From assembly GCA_903632075.3 (NCBI GenBank), contig CAHIKZ030004123.1, positions 4,508,501 to 4,572,500 of the forward strand: a stretch of DNA of 64,000 nt, read 5' to 3'. The position numbers and the translations under genes are program-made. Under the pieces are notes generated by a model, which saw only the letters and a list, made by a program, of their open reading frames with translations, had not been told where the DNA came from and ran no database searches. The DNA comes from Acanthosepion pharaonis. Its lineage: Eukaryota > Mollusca > Cephalopoda > Sepiida > Sepiidae. Shown here in pieces: positions 62,632 to 64,000 of this stretch; within the stretch, counting starts at the first letter, position 1; each line of letters starts with the position of its first letter.

Positions 62632-62734
62632 CTGAGAATAAAAAGGTAAATAATTTCAGTAACAAAATTCCAGCTGTTAATCTTTATCACCTTTTATTTA
62701 GTCATTGATTGTCAATTGGTTAATCTATTTTTTA

Positions 62735-63085
62735 TAGTTTATCAACTTTTTTCAGGTTATTAAAAGACAGAAAATATTTTTAGATTAGCAGAATGCTTGG
62801 GAGATAATTTTTCTGATACAAGTCCTAGTAATTAACCCATAGAAAGAGACACAAGGGTATTTGGATGTAAGTGAATATAATAAACCCAACTGGAATTTGA
62901 ACTTGGCTTTCCAATTTCCAATTCCTAGCTGTTATCCATTACACCACTCTCAGATCCAAGCTTATGGCACTGGATATTCCAAAGTGGTCACCCATCTAGG
63001 TACAAACCAAGCTTGACATTGCTTAACTTTGGTGATCATACAGGAACCAAAGTTTCAACATGATATGGCTGTAAGCTTCAATCTA
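62735..63085 (-). mobile_element. SINE with 5S-rRNA-like head, copy F
   Basis: The plus-strand view shows aaagtggtcacccatctagg, tgacattgcttaactttggt, gatcatacaggaacc and atatggctgtaagctt, the reverse complement of most of 5S rRNA. The tRNA part (ttatccattacaccactc) and tail lie left. It keeps more of the 5S sequence than most copies. Confidence 0.88.
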
Positions 63086-63249
63086 TGTTCTTTTTATAAA
63101 ATAATTTATCTAGAGAAATAATGCTTTAGTACCTATTTCTTTTCATTTTGTCAGTTCAATATGTTTATAGATTCAGAAGCAATCAATTTCTGTAGCCAAG
63201 AAGTTAATATTGTCAACATAAAGTTTATCCAGAAATGATTTTTTTTTTT

Positions 63250-64000
63250 TTTTTTTAAGCATTTCACCCCAAGCAAGGCGGGAAGCCACTAGGATGCAAG
63301 GGGTTACAGAAAATTTAGAGCAAGATCAGATAGGAATGATAGTGGAAAGGATGAGGAGAAGGATAGTGGATAGATCAAGGCAACTGGAGATGTCGATTGA
63401 CATTACATTTGAATAGCTGGAGATTATAGCTCTCAGGGAAACTGGAATTGGGAAGAGAGTTCCACAGGCAAGAGGTGCGAGACATGAAGCTATTGGAGTA
63501 GAAGAGACGGCTACATTTAGGAGTTTTGACAGTGAAAAGATGAGAGTGGGATGCCAGCCTCGTAGGGTGCTTGAACTCATGAAGTCTGGGAACCAGCAAA
63601 TGCAGCTCCTTGGTGCAATTGCCATGAAAGTATTTGTAAAACAGACAGAGAGAGGCGACGGTGCGTCTATGAGAAAGTGACTGTAGACGAGATGCCAGAG
63701 CAGGGCCAATTATATTGCATATCCACCTCTGGAGCCTATCAAGAACCCCGAGGCAAACAGAAGGGGCTCCAGACCATATATGGCAGCAATACTCCATGCA
63801 AAGGTGAATTGTTGATTTGTAGATCTGGAGGATCGATTCCAGGGAGAAAAATTTGCTGGCACAGCACAGAGAGCCAACTTTCTTTGTGGTGGACGAAGCA
63901 ATTGACTCAATGTATTTGTACCATCTCAGGTCAGCAGTCAACGCGAGACCGAGCAGCCGCAGAGAGTTGCTCTCAAGAAGTTGAGTGTCAGACATTCTAA
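63250..64000 (-). pseudogene. LINE family A, C-terminal reverse transcriptase region, open at window edge
   Basis: An uninterrupted minus-strand frame of 206 codons (63375-63995) reads SLRLLGLALTADLRW, then ILQIYKSTIHLCMEYC, then VLDRLQRWICNIIGP and LWNSLPNSSFPESYNLQLFK. This is the connection/C-terminal part of a Jockey/CR1-like polymerase. The 3' tail follows (complement of aagcatttcaccccaagcaa) with an oligo-A tract. No stop breaks it inside the window, so it may be a young or recently active copy. Whether it is intact cannot be judged because the 5' part lies outside. Confidence 0.9.

Noticed and set aside
7860..64000. A second protein-coding gene on the plus strand
   Set aside because: All plus-strand coding signals I could identify belong to retroelements or transposon remnants.

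Overview
This 64 kb window is AT-rich animal genomic DNA with short exons, long repeat-packed introns and GT-AG splice sites. I read it as mollusc, most likely a coleoid cephalopod (octopus-like). That placement is inference. It rests on tRNA-derived SINEs resembling those described from octopus, on decayed non-LTR, Penelope-like, mariner-like and hAT-like elements, and on abundant (TA)n.

One gene spans the window on the minus strand: SPG11 (spatacsin). I could place 26 consecutive coding exons, from 62631 down to 11. Their lengths add up to 4203 nt (1401 codons), and the reading phase closes exactly at all 25 junctions with canonical splice sites. The product matches the middle of spatacsin, roughly human residues 540-1940 by my estimate. 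The gene is open at both ends: the N-terminal part lies to the right of the window, and the conserved C-terminal spatacsin domain lies to its left. Spatacsin works with spastizin (ZFYVE26) and the AP-5 adaptor in lysosome reformation after autophagy.

Everything else I can identify is intronic. Layout: 236-1610 is a 1.4 kb homopurine tract beside exon 26; 2.5-5 kb holds SINE and LINE remains; 8.7-9.96 kb a broken LINE reverse transcriptase; 11.8-12.1 kb the first of several SINEs with a 5S-rRNA-like head; 17.7-18.1 kb a large palindrome; 18.7-19.6 kb an AT satellite inside a repeat that also carries a nested LINE; 26.4-27 kb a TIR transposon; 28.3-29.4 kb a Penelope-like element with a GIY-YIG-like part; 37.3-40.5 kb a cluster of tRNA SINEs, one with an 18-bp target duplication; 42-44.4 kb a MITE and two LINE types; 47.3-47.65 kb a 32-bp GC-rich minisatellite; 49.6-52 kb a hAT-like remnant; 55.5-57.2 kb a mariner-like remnant, a second palindrome and an RTE-like tail; 59.9-60.45 kb a fold-back mariner-like element; 62.7-64 kb a 5S-headed SINE and the best-preserved LINE reading frame.

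The least ordinary signals are hammerhead-ribozyme-like cores, several of them inside near-perfect palindromes; the composite 5S-plus-tRNA SINE family; the minisatellite open in all three sense-strand frames; and an in-frame 78-nt acidic exon. I see no second cellular gene, no functional tRNA or rRNA gene and no CRISPR array.
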